DNA of 64,000 nt from the NCBI GenBank assembly GCA_002989075.1, contig PSQN01000002.1, forward strand, positions 1,763,245-1,827,244, in the 5' to 3' direction. The notes under the pieces were generated by a model. The model saw nothing but the letters and a program-made list of their open reading frames with translations, made no database searches and had not been told where the DNA came from. The stretch comes from Arthonia radiata (lineage: Eukaryota > Ascomycota > Arthoniomycetes > Arthoniales > Arthoniaceae). The position numbers and the translations under genes were made by a program. This document shows, piece by piece, positions 45,660 to 59,188 of this stretch (the first letter of the stretch is position 1; each line of letters opens with the position of its first letter).

Positions 45660-46955
45660 TGTCCCCTTGGCCGGCCTGTTTCCAGTAGGCTCTCCGCTGG
45701 CATTCAAACAACGGCACACACGCTCATCGCATGCGCCCAATAATCAAGACGATGAGCGCAGAGTCCATCAGCCACGAAGTCTGCCGCCCCATTTGCGCAA
45801 TGGAATTGATTTCCAAACCCCAATTGGAAGCCAGCATAACGGGGCGTGGCAGCCAATTGCATCGATTAACAGAGCATCATGGTTGTCATAAGACGGAGAT
45901 TGACTGCGGCGTGCACATTCATGCGTTTACTCGGCGACCTTGACATCCTGAGCGAGTGTACGATGCTCGAAGAACCTGCATTGGATGAACGATATTGCAA
46001 CCAGATTACCGACCGCAGAGTCAGGCTCGTCCACGGCGGGCTCTAAGGGTTTCAGCCGTGTCCAGGAAAGGCGCGCTGCGTCTGCTCTAGCTCTTATACG
46101 ACGATCGAAGGCCGCCAAAGCAGGAGGTGGCTGTTGTAGTAGTAGGAGCGGTCCTTGAGGGGCACATCTGGTGCGGCTAAACGGCCCGGACGATGACGAG
46201 TTTCGAAGTCCAACAAGTTTAAGCTGACCGTCTCAAAGAATTTACGTGATAGATAGAGTGCTGGAACACGCGCGACCTGGCTTGGCGTTCGTGAGCAGGA
46301 AGGCTTGTGGAAAGCGAGAGGCCTCATGACCCCGCTTTGCGAGGAGCACTCTCAAACCTGCGAACAGCGTCAGAGAGCTCTCGGCCAGGCTCAGCGGCAG
46401 CAAGGGAGTCTGTGAAGAAGGCTCATCAACGAATCGATTGGCGTTGAGACGCGTGCTCACGCGTTTGCGTTAAACCCGATTGAGATGAAAGAGGTCCATG
46501 CTCCGCGTCTCAGCCGCCGGCACCAAGACTACTGTGCCAACCTCTGTCCTGCGCCCCGTCTCTCTTCCCACATTACAACTTCAAATCACCACCTCCATCT
46601 TCGTCTTCAGTGCCACCAGCAGACCCAAGCGTATGTATCATTGCTCGGGTTCAGCATACTTATCCGTTGAGTATGTTGACAAACCCTGCACGCGTCGTCT
46701 TGTCGCGCACCCGAAGTTCCCCACTACAAATCTTCTAGCTCCCATTATCACACGAACTTTCACCAACTGACGACACACAGACGACACTGTCTTGCACAAA
46801 TAGTAGTAGCCTCGGTGGAGTCACTCACAGACGTGACGATCATCCACGACATTACCATCACCGACGCGTTCTTATCGCACATTCAACCGTAACCGCCACC
46901 GGACGAAGATCTGCAGCCCTTGACGATCGTCCGACTTCATCCAGAATTTCTCACC
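45660..46955. other. long upstream region of the forkhead gene
   Basis: About 1.3 kb. The right 450 nt are C/A-rich with many short CA and ACC runs, likely a long leader and promoter. Minus-strand frames at 46094-46460 are partly coding-like (ALYLSRKFFETVSLNLLDFE) but match nothing and break. Confidence 0.4.
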
Positions 46956-49250
46956 ATGTCTTCGGCGCGCCGCAGAGGCGCGTCAAAAGTCGACATCTAC
47001 CAAGACCCTGAAGAATCTATCGCAGATAGCGAGCTGGCCCGCACGCTCCAGAACTACACCAACTCACTCGAAGCTTCCGGCCAAGATGTAATGAACAGTG
47101 CCATCGTCCTTGGTCCACCTACAAGTCAGACTTCCATGTCACCCCTGAAGCGCTCCTCCCCACGCTCGAGCCCGCAGCTTGAGGTCCATCAATCTGTCTT
47201 CGACTCTGTCACCTTTCCGCCACCAGCAAATTACTTTCCTACGGACTCGCCGACAAAAAGAAACGTCTACGCGCCCTACTACGCACCCATTTCCCAGAAA
47301 CCCCAGAAGGGACTCTTCACTACCTTTTCAACATCAAGCGGAGCTCAGACACACTCGCGCAGGCTCTCCATCTCCAGCGTTCCTTCCTTCAACACGTCAG
47401 ACCCTCTTTACGCACACATGCCCAGCTTCGGAAAGCGGTCTGCTTCTGACGCCTTGTACATGGAGCGTCCAATCAAGCGCGCCAGGCCTCAAGAGGACGT
47501 TACAGGACCACTGCCAGTGCCACACGAAATGCCCTCGGTGCCCGACGAAGATGGCAAGCCGAACTTTAGCTACGCTCAGCTCATCGGCATGGCAATCCTA
47601 CGCGCACCGGATCGCAAGATGACTTTGTCGCAGATCTATAAGTGGATCTCGGACACCTTCTCTTTCTACCGCGATGGCCACGCAGGCACTGGCTGGCAGA
47701 ACAGCATCCGCCACAACCTCAGCCTCAACAAGGCTTTCGTCAAGAAGGAGCGCCCGAAGGAAGACCCCGGCAAAGGCAATTATTGGGCGATTCAAGACGG
47801 ACTCGAGACTCAATTCTTCAAAGACAAGACGTTCCGACGTCCAGTCAACGCTGATCAGGCTTACTTCGAAGCGCCGGCAAGTGACACGTGCCCTCTGCCG
47901 GCGCCGCCGGTCGCTGCTCCCATGCAACCTGTGCTCAAGCTGTCTGTGCACGCAGACTCCAGCGGATTCCCTGCTGAGAGCATCTCGTCAGACGCAACCG
48001 TTCCGATGTCTGACCAAGTCGAAGACCAAGCCCCAGAGGCCGCGCCAGAGCCCCAATCACCACAGTCCCCGAGCATCGAGCCTGTGTCATCTCCACCACC
48101 CGACCTCAACTCATCTCCACCAATTCCCCGTCACGCTCCGCGGCGTGGCACCCCGTCTCACTTGCGTCGCGCGTCCATGAATTGTTCTGAAGGCAGGAAG
48201 AAGGCAATTGACAGCTTCAAGGACAGTGGCTTCTATTCTTCGATTGAGTCGTCTATTCCCAGGATTCCACCAGGGCCTTTATTGACCTCCGAAGCCGACC
48301 ATCGAAGCTCAATGCTCAAGCGTGGTCGTGCCGAAGAGGAGATTGCGCGCATGCGCGGGTCATCGTTTGATCCAAGTCCTACCAAATCACGTCCCACTTT
48401 CAAGAAGCCACGCCTTGATCCCGCGCTCACTTCATCGTCTCCACTGCGGGGTGGGGGCAGCTCATACATTGGCTTTCCTCCCCTGACCCCCGGCATCAAG
48501 CTTCATCCTCCTACCAAAGCACCGCCAACAGTCTCCCCGGGTACTCATCTACGCATGCATCGTGAGAGCATTCGCGATCTGGTTGGCACACCCGGTCAAA
48601 AAGAGCTTGCAGCGGCAGAAGAGATCAGATTCACTCCCTCGTTCATCTTCGCTGACGAACAGGCGTGGTCTCCGCACTTTTCTCCGAGCAGAAGCGCTAT
48701 CAAGCCCACCCCATTGAAGCAGCAGACGAATCTCGACCAAGTGGCATTGCCTTCTTCTGACGAAATTAAGGAATACAGCTATGGTCCCGTGAGCTACAGC
48801 ACTGATGACGACGGTGGTGAGGCCGCGCAATTGGCTGACCTTTTCGCCAACGGTTCACCCGTTTCGAAGAAGATGCATCGTCCAGGTATGCATCGTACCA
48901 GCACATCCGCGCCTGCCTTGGAAGACGTCACCAAGTCGCGACGTAATGTTCGCCTTGGCAGTCCGATCCGCCTTTCGCCGCCGAAGAAGGGTGGACCAAA
49001 AGCCCCCAGTCCTGCCAAGCAGACAATCTTACCCAAGAGCTATGTATTTCTCGGTGCTGTTGACTCGAGTGATGAAGAAGAGAGCAATAAGGGTGACATG
49101 GACCTAACCAAAGGTTTCCGCTCTATCGGTCAGGCAACCGGCAAGGAGAACAAACCGGCCCTGGGCGCGACACGCGCGCCAGTCAAGGGGCACATGACTG
49201 TGAAGACGAACAGGCCTCCGCTTGGTCGGAGCGCAACGAACCTGGTTTGA
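46956..49250 (+). CDS. forkhead transcription factor (Sep1/Hcm1-like), 764 aa
   Basis: I chose the ATG at 46956 (MSSARRRG) because upstream in-frame codons are non-ATG. The forkhead domain spans about 203-295: [53 protein letters not shown] (recognition helix) and GKGNYWAI. There is no FHA domain, which separates it from Fkh1/2 and places it nearer Sep1/Hcm1, regulators of cell-cycle genes. The rest is Ser/Pro-rich and disordered, with many SP/TP sites for CDK. The C-terminus carries a KEN box (730) and an RxxLxxxxN destruction box (753-762), pointing to APC/C control. Intronless. Confidence 0.88.
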   Translation: MSSARRRGASKVDIYQDPEESIADSELARTLQNYTNSLEASGQDVMNSAIVLGPPTSQTSMSPLKRSSPRSSPQLEVHQSVFDSVTFPPPANYFPTDSPTKRNVYAPYYAPISQKPQKGLFTTFSTSSGAQTHSRRLSISSVPSFNTSDPLYAHMPSFGKRSASDALYMERPIKRARPQEDVTGPLPVPHEMPSVPDEDGKPNFSYAQLIGMAILRAPDRKMTLSQIYKWISDTFSFYRDGHAGTGWQNSIRHNLSLNKAFVKKERPKEDPGKGNYWAIQDGLETQFFKDKTFRRPVNADQAYFEAPASDTCPLPAPPVAAPMQPVLKLSVHADSSGFPAESISSDATVPMSDQVEDQAPEAAPEPQSPQSPSIEPVSSPPPDLNSSPPIPRHAPRRGTPSHLRRASMNCSEGRKKAIDSFKDSGFYSSIESSIPRIPPGPLLTSEADHRSSMLKRGRAEEEIARMRGSSFDPSPTKSRPTFKKPRLDPALTSSSPLRGGGSSYIGFPPLTPGIKLHPPTKAPPTVSPGTHLRMHRESIRDLVGTPGQKELAAAEEIRFTPSFIFADEQAWSPHFSPSRSAIKPTPLKQQTNLDQVALPSSDEIKEYSYGPVSYSTDDDGGEAAQLADLFANGSPVSKKMHRPGMHRTSTSAPALEDVTKSRRNVRLGSPIRLSPPKKGGPKAPSPAKQTILPKSYVFLGAVDSSDEEESNKGDMDLTKGFRSIGQATGKENKPALGATRAPVKGHMTVKTNRPPLGRSATNLV

Positions 49251-50135
49251 GCACGATGCGATAACGATTGGAAATACGACTCGAACGTGAGACACTGTCA
49301 ATGGGTCTACGGAAGGCTGCTATGGCTCGGTAATTGCCAATCAGCACGGAGTTCTGGAAGCATGTTTTGCGTATTAATTTTGTGTATGAGTCTACGATGA
49401 TACCGATGTGATGACATTACTGCTTTTGAATAGCAAACGAATGATGCGAAACCCGCGGCCATGGAGCTGGAAGTTGTATCTTGAATTTTCGGAGATGTTG
49501 CCCGCTTGTTCAGAAGGATCTGTTGTGGTTGTGCACGTTGTCGAGGCCGGGTGGCCTTAAATGCTCCAATTCTGGATGGGGAGGTTGACTCGTTGTAAGT
49601 TTCATGAAATGGGTTCCGTAGCTGTGCCGCCACGGTGCTGTACATACTGGAAGCAGACATACTCTCATCTGCCGACGCCGACACAGCTGCATGTCAACCG
49701 GCGCGTCCGCATCCCGCCGATTTGGCAATTTGGAGATACATACTTGTAGAGGAGACTTTTAGGATCAGATTTGTCGAGTAGGTGACGGTGTGTGTAAGTG
49801 GGCGATGCTGATTGGCTGCCGAGGCTCTCTATGCAGGGACCTCGCCCGAGACCGAGATGACGCTAAAAGCTTCCCGTCATGTCGTCTCTTGCTACAGCCA
49901 CGGCGGATTTCGCCTTCGCCAGCGACACATATCAACACTCTGGCGACACTTCCAATCACCCGCCTCGACTTGACACCACTTTTGGACGCGTATAACCCGT
50001 CGCGTGTCCATTGATGCCCTCCATCAGCCTCGCCCTCTTCCACGTCACCCTTCTTCTGCTACTTGCGCTTCGATGACTCGTTTAAAGTACCCCACCACCA
50101 CCTCTTCTTCCGCCTCCCAACGGTAACCACAAGCC
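49251..50135. other. intergenic region
   Basis: Between the forkhead and ABC transporter genes. The last 250 nt are C/T-rich, as in strong fungal promoters and leaders. No gene seen. Confidence 0.5.
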
Positions 50136-53100
50136 ATGTTTGCGACATGTCAAGGCCCAATCTGGAGGTCGGACGATTTCTCGCTGTGCTTTCAGCATAA
50201 GTAAGCTCTTCGTCATTCAAGAGAAAACCAGCAAGCATCACTGACACGGCGCAACAGCTATCTTGAAACGCTTCTCCCATTGATTTGCTGTGGCATCTCC
50301 CTTCTCGTTCTCGCCGTCCGATCCCTACGCCGTCTGCTCGATTCCAGGTATTACCATGCTTACACACTACTCGACCATTGGTGGCATCCATGGAGTCTAC
50401 GCATGCCTCCTCCAGGCCCCTCTCTTGAAGCAGACGACGGCTCGGAGTCAGATGACGAGGATGAGCTGATACGTAACGGGCAGCTGGCATTGAATCCCAC
50501 CCTCAGTCAGACCAAGAATACAAGCGTGGTGCAAGATAACAGACCATCCCATGCGTTGCCACGCGTTTTCCTCGAGGCGTTTTGTGTCATAGCGGAGCTT
50601 GGCGTTCATCTTGCAGCATTGCTTCAAGGCACGCATGTCGGTTCTGAAAAAGTAGCAACAATTTCGCAGACGGCGATTTGGACGTACATCGCCATCTTGG
50701 TCGTCCTGCGGTTGCTCTTCACAAGTCTACAGAACAGCATCCTTCCCGGAGCGTGGTACCACACCGCCTTCCTTTATGGCGTACAGTGGCTCTTCACGGT
50801 GCTACTGTTTCGCTCACACATCGTACATCCTCGTTCGAATGCTTCTGATGGACTCAACATCGCAGACTTCGTGTTGGTTTCAGTCCTGCTACTTACCTCA
50901 CTCACATCTCGGATAGGCAACAAGTCAGTCGAAATCGAATATGAGGGTGACATACCACCTGCACGGGAACCACTGGCGAGCGCTTTCTCCCTTGCAACGT
51001 TCTCCTGGGTGGACCCCATCGTCTGGACTGGCTACAAGAAGACCTTCGAAATGCCTGACGTCTGGAATCTCTCACCCTACGATAAAGCCTCTGCTGTACT
51101 CGCCGACTTTCGACAGGTGACGAAGACGACTATACTCGCGTGGCACTTGCTCAGGTATTTCAAAGTCCTGCTAATCATACAGGCGTCATGGGCATGCTTC
51201 AGTGGGTTTCTGACATTCGCGCCAACATTACTACTACGAGCCATTCTCCAATACGTGGAACGACCGGACCAGATACCAGAGAACAGCGCTTGGTTCTTCG
51301 TCATTCTGCTTTTCGTGTCAGGTGCTGCTTCTGCATTGGCTGACGGCATGGCGCTATGGACCGGGCGCAAAGTCTGCATCCGGCTCCGCGCAATCATCGT
51401 TGGCGAGCTATATGCCAAAGCCTTGCGCCGAAAAATAGGAACTTCCGGGGACAAGGTACTTGGCCAGGCCGCAAAGAACAAGTCCTCAGACGAGACATTC
51501 TGGCAGAAACTCAAACGCTTCGGACGCAAAAAGAAGACCAAGCCCACGAAAGAGGGTGGCAGCATTACACAAGAGCCTGAGGCGCAGGTGACGTCCGGCG
51601 CAATTATCAACCTGATGGCAGTTGACTCCTTCAAGGTCGCTGATATTAGCGCTTATCTGCACTTCCTATGGGCAAACACACCCGTCCAGCTGGTTGTTGC
51701 TATTGCGTTGTTGTACCAGATACTCGGTTACAGCTCCATCGCCGGCATTGGCATGATGATCCTCCTTCTTCCGGTTAATCTTTACATTTCAGAGCAGTTT
51801 GCGGCCGTTCAGACCAAGATTTTGGCGGCTACGGATGCGCGCATACATTCCACTAATGAAGTCCTGACTAACATACGCATCATTAAATATTTCGCGTGGG
51901 AACGGCGTTTTATGAACAATGTCGCAGAAAAGCGAGCGACAGAGTTGAAGAACTTGCGTGTACGATATATTCTTTGGACCACAGCTGCTACGATATGGGG
52001 CGCAGCTCCGATACTAATTACTTTCCTTTCGTTTGCTGTATACACTATGGTCGAAAAAAGGGACTTGGTGCCCTCAGTAGCATTCACAGCGTTGTCTTTA
52101 TTCCAGATCCTGCGGATCCCCCTCGATCAGCTGGCAGACATGGTGGCACACGTCCAAGAGTCAAAGGTGTCAGTCGATCGAATTGAAGAGTTTCTGAACG
52201 AAGAGGATACACAGAAGTATCGACAACTCAAGCACCACAGTCTGGACGACTACCAAACTGTCATCGGCTTCGACAAGGCTACCTTTGCATGGGCAGGCAG
52301 GAAGGCGGTCGAGGACGACGAGGCCTCATTCAGGCTGATGAATCTTGACATTCATTTCACCGTCGATGAGCTTAACGTGATCGTTGGTCCGACTGGCAGC
52401 GGCAAGTCGTCGTTGCTCTTGGCGTTACTTGGTGAAATGACGATTCTCAATGGTCAGGTACATCTACCGGGAGGTTCGAGCCGTGAGGATGTGATTCGCA
52501 ATGGGCATACTGGCCTTACAGAGACTGTGGCCTACTGCGCCCAACAAGCTTGGCTCGTCAATGACACCGTCAAACAAAACATTGTATTTGCCAGCCCTTG
52601 GAATGAGAAACGTTACAACGAGGTCATCCAGGCTTGCGCGCTCAAGAAAGACTTGGAAATACTAGACAATGGTGACGAAACTCTGGTGGGTGAAAAGGGT
52701 GTAACATTGTCCGGGGGACAAAAGCAGCGCATATCTCTCGCACGAGCACTATACTGCAACGCTCGTCACATCCTACTCGATGATGTTCTCAGCGCGGTCG
52801 ACTCCCATTCGCAGAAATGGATATTTGAGAAGGCGTTGATGGGTCCATTGATGGCCAACAGGACTTGCATACTGGTCACGCATAGTGTATCTTTGTGCTT
52901 ACACCAAAGCAAGTTCGCAGTCGTGTTAGACAATGGTCAAGTCTCGGCATCTGGTAGTCCAGACGAGGTCATAGCAGCTGGCGTTCTTAGTGACGATGAG
53001 ACAAAGTCCAATGCTGCCTCGGCTGCTCCATCGCGGGTCCCATCAGATACAGCATTGGCTGAAGAGGCAGCTAAGGCCGAAACGACATCCAGTGAAGAGC

Positions 53101-55472
53101 ATTCTCCAACTACGACGACCAGTAGCTCCACTGATGACTCAGTGGATGTCGTTCCGAATGGACGCCCCAACGGCATTGAAAATGGAGCCGCGCACGTGAA
53201 TGGCCACACCAATCCAAACAAGATGGGCGACAAACACGAAACACCAACAGCTGGCCCCGCCAAAGCCATGGCAACACCGAGCAAGACCGCTCTAGATGAG
53301 AGCAAGGCCGAAGGCAGTGTCAAGATCGGTGTACTTCTTATGTACTTCAAAAACATGGGTGGGTGGTTCTTCTGGAGTGTTGCTTCACTAGCCTTCGTTG
53401 CACATCAGTTATCGAACGTTTCTACGAACGTGTGGATACGACAGTGGGCAAACGCATATGCCAGAAGGGAATTTACAGCTAGCCATTCGCACTCAGATCT
53501 GAGTGTCGCATACACCGCTGGCCATCAGTACTCGATCGCCAATCATCGCAACGGTCCTCCAATGTCGCCTTGGTGGTCTCACAATGCGACTTACATAGAC
53601 CTTTCAACACGGATCTCAGACGACTCTCATGTCGTCGATGACAGCTACTACCTCTGGATTTACGGCGTACTAGGTGTTGTCTACATGCTAATCACCTTCT
53701 CACGCGAATTCATTCTCTTTGCTGGCTCGCTCCACGCCTCCAAGCTAATACACAACACTCTCATTGAGCGCGTCTGCCGCGCCAAGTTCCGCTTTTTCGA
53801 CTCCACACCCCTTGGCCAGATCATGAACCGCTTCTCCAAGGATATCGAAAACGTCGATCAAGAGATCGCGCCCACTGCCGTCGGCGTCGTCCACTGCCTG
53901 GCTTCTATCATCACTATCGTCATCCTCATCTCCATCATCACCCCTGGCTTCCTTATCGCCGGCACCTTCATCTCCGTTTTGTACTTCCTCATCGGTCGGT
54001 TCTACATCAACTCCTCCCGCGATCTCAAGCGTCTCGAATCCGTCCAGCGCTCCCCGCTCTATCAGCAGTTTGGGGAGACGCTCAGCGGCATGGTCACTAT
54101 CCGCGCTTACGGCGACGAGCGCCGCTTCATCCGCGACAATCTCGCTAAGATTAACACACACAACCGCCCCTTTATCTATCTCTGGGCAGCAAATCGCTGG
54201 CTCGCTTTCCGCGTCGACCTAGCCGGCGCGCTCGTGTCATTCTTTGCAGGCGTCTTTGTGGTGTTGTCCGTAGGCACCATCGACCCTGGCGCTGCTGGTT
54301 TGGCAATGACCTACGCTGTCACCTTCACGGAGAACGTGCTCTGGTTCGTGCGTCTGTACGCTACGAACGAGCAGAACATGAATTCCATCGAGCGCATAAA
54401 AGAGTATTTGGACGTCGAGCAGGAAGCCGCGCCTTTCGTCGAGGACAAGATGCCCGGCCGTGACTGGCCGTCGGAAGGTGCGGTGGAATTCAAGAACTAC
54501 ACCACCCGCTACCGCACAGACTTCGAACCCGTCTTGCGAAACATCAATCTCAGCATCAAGGGCGGCGAGAAGATCGGCATCGTGGGCCGCACAGGCGCGG
54601 GTAAGTCGAGCATGGCGCTTGCTCTGTTCCGTGCCTTGGAAGCGGAGAAAGGCGCCATCATCGTGGACGGCGTCGAGATCGGCGAGATCGGCCTCCAAGA
54701 TCTGCGCGAGCGTATAGTGATGGTCCCGCAGGATCCCACCCTGTTCTCTGGTACCGTCCGCTCGAACCTGGATCCCTTCGAGCTGTACACAGACGAGGAG
54801 GTCTTCGATGCCCTGCGCCGCGTGCAGCTAATCTCTACCGGCGACTTTCTGGCAAGCAGACCGGGTACAAGAGCAGGCAGTGGGACCCACACGCCCAAGC
54901 CGTCGGGGCTGCCCGCGAGCCCCGGGCATGACCCCAACAGTCCCGATGCTGTGAGGGCATCAGACATCGCACGTCCCCCCACCGCGGGCAAGGCCACGGC
55001 ATCCCGCCCGACAACCGCAGGTGGCACGCCCACGAACCGCAATCCCTTCATCAATCTCTCCTACCCGATCGCTGAGTCCGGCACCAACCTCTCCCAAGGA
55101 CAATGCCAACTCCTCTGTCTCGCGCGTGCGCTGCTCAAGAGCCCGAAGGTGCTGCTCATGGACGAAGCCACGGCGAGCATCGACTACAACACTGACGCGA
55201 AGATCCAAGAGACGATCCGCGAGCTGCAGGGCAAGACTATCATCACGATTGCCCATCGCCTCAAGACGATTGTGGACTATGATCGGGTGGTGGTGTTGGA
55301 TCGGGGCGAGGTAAAGGAGTGCGGCGAGCCGTGGGAGTTGTTGAATCCGGAAGGGAAGGCCGTGAGTGGAGTGAAGAGGTGGTTCAGGGAGATGTGTGAG
55401 ATGAGTGGGGACATTGAGGTGCTGGAGCGGGAGGCGAGGAGGAGTTGGGAGGGGAAGAGGCGAGGTGTTTGA
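50136..55472 (+). CDS. ABC transporter, ABCC/MRP subfamily, 1759 aa
   Basis: Exon 50136-50200, intron 50201-50257, exon 50258-55472. The small first exon supplies the true N-terminus (MFATCQGPIWRSDD) and the start of TMD0. The order is TMD0, TMD1, NBD1, acidic linker, TMD2, NBD2. NBD1 has Walker A GPTGSGKSS (about 732), LSGGQKQRISLARAL (about 839) and Walker B HILLDDVLSAVD. NBD2 has Walker A GRTGAGKSS (about 1465), LSQGQCQLLCLARALL (about 1632) and LLMDEATASID. Both sites look active. A Ser/Pro/Gly-rich insert of about 75 residues lies before the NBD2 signature. The full-length exporter probably sits in vacuolar or plasma membrane and moves conjugates or drugs with ATP. Confidence 0.92.
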
Positions 55473-56624
55473 GCAGGGAGTGTAGGTGATGGGTCTCAAC
55501 AGTGGGAGTGCGGATGAGACTGGAAAGAGTAGCATCGGCGTTTGCAGTGTAGAGAGTGCGGTACAGTGCTGTTCTGTTTATAGAGTGGAGCGTTATTGTT
55601 CATCGCGTGTTGTTCTTGGCTTTGGTCTTCTGTAGTCGACCGACATCATTCGTGTCTGCGTCCGTTCCTGCCGCAACTTTGAAGTTTGAAGGGAGTCGTG
55701 AAATTGTGATTGTTTAAGGAGTGTGGAAAGTGCTGGAAAGCACTTCTGACACGATGCCACCGAATCAAGGATGCCTATAGACAACGTTTGATTGCTTTTA
55801 GGAACATAGCACAACAGATTCGTCAGAAGGGGTGAAAGGGTAATTAATGAGATGGCCGAGCCTGAGACTGGAAGCTGTGGAATTGTAAGCTTCAAGTGCG
55901 CCACGATGGGCTTTTGAAGTCGATGCACTTAATTGACGCCCTAATGAACGCAGCCCCTATCATAGTGAGTTATTTACTTGCACGTATAAGTCTACGTCGA
56001 TAAGCGAGTGGCATGAGTCCAGTCATCACGGGCACTCTCAACCAATTACTTCTCGCTAGTACCAGATTCTGGGATTACCGTCCTCACGTGCTCCAGCACG
56101 GCTCAGGGCGCTCCAATTCGACGTACGAACTGCCACGGATTGACGTGCCCTGTAGTTGGGATAGTGTTTCTTCGCCTGCCTCAAGCACCCTACGATACCC
56201 GTTCCCTATTTGAGAGAGCGCAATTTCGAGACGGTGGGTCGGGAAACAGCAGGAAGTGGCTCGCGAGAGGGCCTCCTGAAGGCAGCAAGCACCTGTGCGG
56301 GCAGCAAGTAGCTACTCAGGGCTGGAAGTGCATACTTTGGAAGGGCATGTGAGATTGGACCGACCTGAGACTGCCTGGAGATGCCGTATGACGCAGTACT
56401 CTGTGCGACACTGCTTCGCGATGGCCGCCTCACAGATCCCCTCAACGATCCGATCGCGGAGTATGATGCAGCCCAAAGCCTTACCGAACTCGCTCGACCC
56501 CTTTCGCTCTTTCACGTGCCCTTTCACAAGCAGCTCCACATCAATCTATGAATTGACGTGACGCTCATGGTCGCGCGGATACAGGTCCGACAGGCTGCTC
56601 GGAAGCACCGATTCGAGACACAGC
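55473..56624. other. intergenic region
   Basis: More than 1 kb with only short frames on both strands. No domain, repeat or clear promoter seen. Confidence 0.45.
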
Positions 56625-57271
56625 ATGTCTCACCGTGCTCGATTCGAGATCGAGGAGATGCGAACACCAGTGAGATATGTTGTGGAGCATTGCCAAGGCT
56701 CACGCGTAGTTAGCGGATTGGATGATCCTGGACTCGAAGACTTTGAGATGGGTCAAACGGACGCGTCGTGGTAAGTAAAGCTTGCGAGATCCTGGCATCA
56801 GACCCCTCTTTGTTGGATCTGTTGACATTTTGTGGGCAAGTGCTCACCCACTCCAGTAACAGTATCGAGCTGTTGCACTGTGGGAACGTTGATGGCCAGG
56901 CCGATTGTTGTGCACAGCGTCAGCGAGCAGTATCACAAGTAGGTACGTGGACTGAATATCGGCGGAGACTTGACGTAACTATCCTTGGATATGCTTTCTG
57001 CGATCGTTGTCGGTGCACGGCGAGTTCGGCTGTGAATAACATTGAGGAGCTTTTCTCGCGGCTACCGAGCGATATTAGAGTTCGCCTTTTGGCGTGTGAT
57101 TGCATCCTCACACAGCTCCTCTATGATCCTGTCACGGACTGTCACGTATTCCTAAGGAGCATCACGTCAGCAAACTCATCTGGAAGCCGTTTTTACGGTG
57201 GGACTGAACTCCTTGAGCGACACGAGCACTTCAGCTGGAGAGACGGTGCAAGAAGAGCCTTGAGTGTTTAA
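56625..57271 (+). CDS. hypothetical protein, about 184 aa, two exons
   Basis: The ATG at 56625 starts a coding-like exon (RFEIEEMRTPVRYVVEHCQG) that ends at a strong GTAAGT donor (56771). An acceptor at 56862 keeps the frame into a 135-codon exon ending at 57271. The product is cysteine-rich in its middle (CDRCRCTASS) with a leucine-rich helix after it. Family unknown, no signal peptide. Its last 41 bases overlap the end of the minus-strand F-box/LRR gene, so one of the two 3' ends may be wrong. Confidence 0.35.
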
Positions 57272-59188
57272 TACCTACCTCAAAATAGGACGGCGGTTGC
57301 ACGTTTTCGGTCTGTTCCAATCGCTCTGTCACAGTTTCTGCAAGCATATCTTCTAGAGTCGCGTCGCCATCGAAGAAGCGGTAGATGCCCAGCTTGCGTA
57401 AATGCGGCATATGAGTCTGTACGTTCGCACAGATCAGGTCTGAGCATTCAGCGAGGAAGTCTGGCGACGACGCGGTTGAGATGAGGTCCTGATTGACGCA
57501 TGATCTGGCTAGTAACGTCTTGAGCTTTGCGAATCTCGGAGTAGAGTCGGGCCATGGTGCGAGTAAGTTGACATACAACCCCGTGAGCAATTCTTGGATG
57601 CGTGGACACCATACAGGGATTTGCTGAAAGAATTCCGTTGATTGGGGGAGATGAGACGGGGCATCATGGTCTGTCATCACGGGCATATCGAAGACCTCAA
57701 GGTGGGGCCAACTGCGGAACATCTCGCGAAGCTTGGTGCAGGGAACTTGAATGTCGGCAGGGGGTAATCTGCGCAAGCGACTCCTCAGCGTGCACTCCAA
57801 TCAACGATTGTTGGAAAGCAAAGCTTACGATAATTTAAAATAGCGCATGAGAGGGGAACGCTTAGCGAAAGCAAGCAGCGGCTCGAGCCAGTCAATCCTG
57901 AGTTCCTCAAGAACGCAGTCGATCACAGCTTCGATCAGCCGGTCGCAAGACCCAGGCGGGCATATAAACCATTCTGTCAGCTGTGGCTGATGTTCTGCGG
58001 TGAGGTAGATGGATAAGTGTAGACATTCTAGAGAACGGTCTATACAACCTTTGGTTGTAAACGTTAGTATTAGCCCGATCCTTAATTCAGATAGAGCGTC
58101 TTCTGTATACCTACCTAAGACCGATCGCGCCAGCGTGTTATTTACAAGATCTAGGTTTAGCAGACGAATTTGAGGGAGGAGGGGTCCGCGTTGATGGAGG
58201 CGCCCCAGGAGGTCTAGAATCGGCTCAGAATCGAGTCTATCCCACAAGTTTCCCAGAGAGAGCGTAAGTAGTAGCAAATTAGACTGTTTCAATAGGTGCT
58301 CGACGAGCTTGTTGTCAGGCGTCGCATAGGTGTGGAAGGTCAGCTCGAAGACACGCAAATCTTTAATGTTTCCGACTATGCGGCGCAGTTGATGAGGAAG
58401 AGTACCCTCTGGCACAATGCCGTTTATGCCCTGTAGGGAGGTACACAATGACTGACTCTGATAAGCAAGATATTGGCGTTTCAAGCGCAATGATCACGAT
58501 GATTGTTTCCACATGAAGGAACTCACAGTAATGCTCTCCATAAAGTCCGGCTGAAATTCAGGGAAATGATCGCCACTACAGAGCTACGTGTCAGCATAAT
58601 TCATTCTAGTAGAGCACACAAGGGTGTGTGCTTTGCTTTCAGAATAGGCGTATTCAGACAGCGCATCCCTTTTAACGACTGAAAGCCCCTGGAAAAACAA
58701 GAGCAGAGACAGTGTAGAGGCTATAGATATACCCAGTCGTCAGCATAACAATGCTGCTTTGGTCAATGAAGTCAATGATCGGCCTGTCACCGTGACAGCT
58801 CTGGTCGAAAATATGCACATAAGGCGCTCTCACCACGCCCCAGAGGTCGTTGTCGCGCATCCTTGCATCAATCTCGAAAGGTAATTTGATGAGTGGGCGG
58901 CCTACGTTGTCACGATCGCTCGTCTCCAGAAGTGTGAAGTACTTAATGTGCCGTGCATAGTGGCGAAAGCGCTCTGGGTCGTTGAGAGCCCAATGCTCGA
59001 TGGCCGCAACGCGAGGCGTGGAGAGCCTGGCGTTGGGTGTCTCGCTCATGCATCCGCGCCAGAATTGGGACCGCACAGTCATGCCAGCGACTGTTCACGC
59101 GTGCGCAACGGGCGAGCGTTGGCGGGTCGTCAACGTATGATACGACGAAGCTGAGGATTTCGGGCGGAAAGTCGCGCTTATCTCGCAT
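57231..59188 (-). CDS. F-box/LRR-like protein, probably frameshifted
   Basis: The start at 59188 gives an F-box-like segment (DFPPEILSFVVSYVDDPPTL). At about 59090-59050 the coding-like frame changes by one base without usable splice sites, then continues (WALNDPERFRHYARHIKYF) to a donor at 58732. Further exons are 58575-58527, 58430-57829 and 57783-57231, all in phase. The body is leucine-rich with irregular repeats (LRVFELTFHTYA, LLLLTLSLGNLWD), as in fungal F-box proteins. F-box proteins recruit substrates to SCF ubiquitin ligases; the target is unknown. The 3' end may splice further, because a GTAGGT follows the FE codons near 57285. Possible pseudogene. Confidence 0.5.

Noticed and set aside
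46094-46460. Overlapping minus-strand frames upstream of the forkhead gene
   Set aside because: Partly protein-like, but they break repeatedly and match no family; more likely promoter/leader sequence.
54509-55054. 181-codon minus-strand frame opposite ABC transporter NBD2
   Set aside because: Shadow of a strongly biased coding strand; no independent motif.
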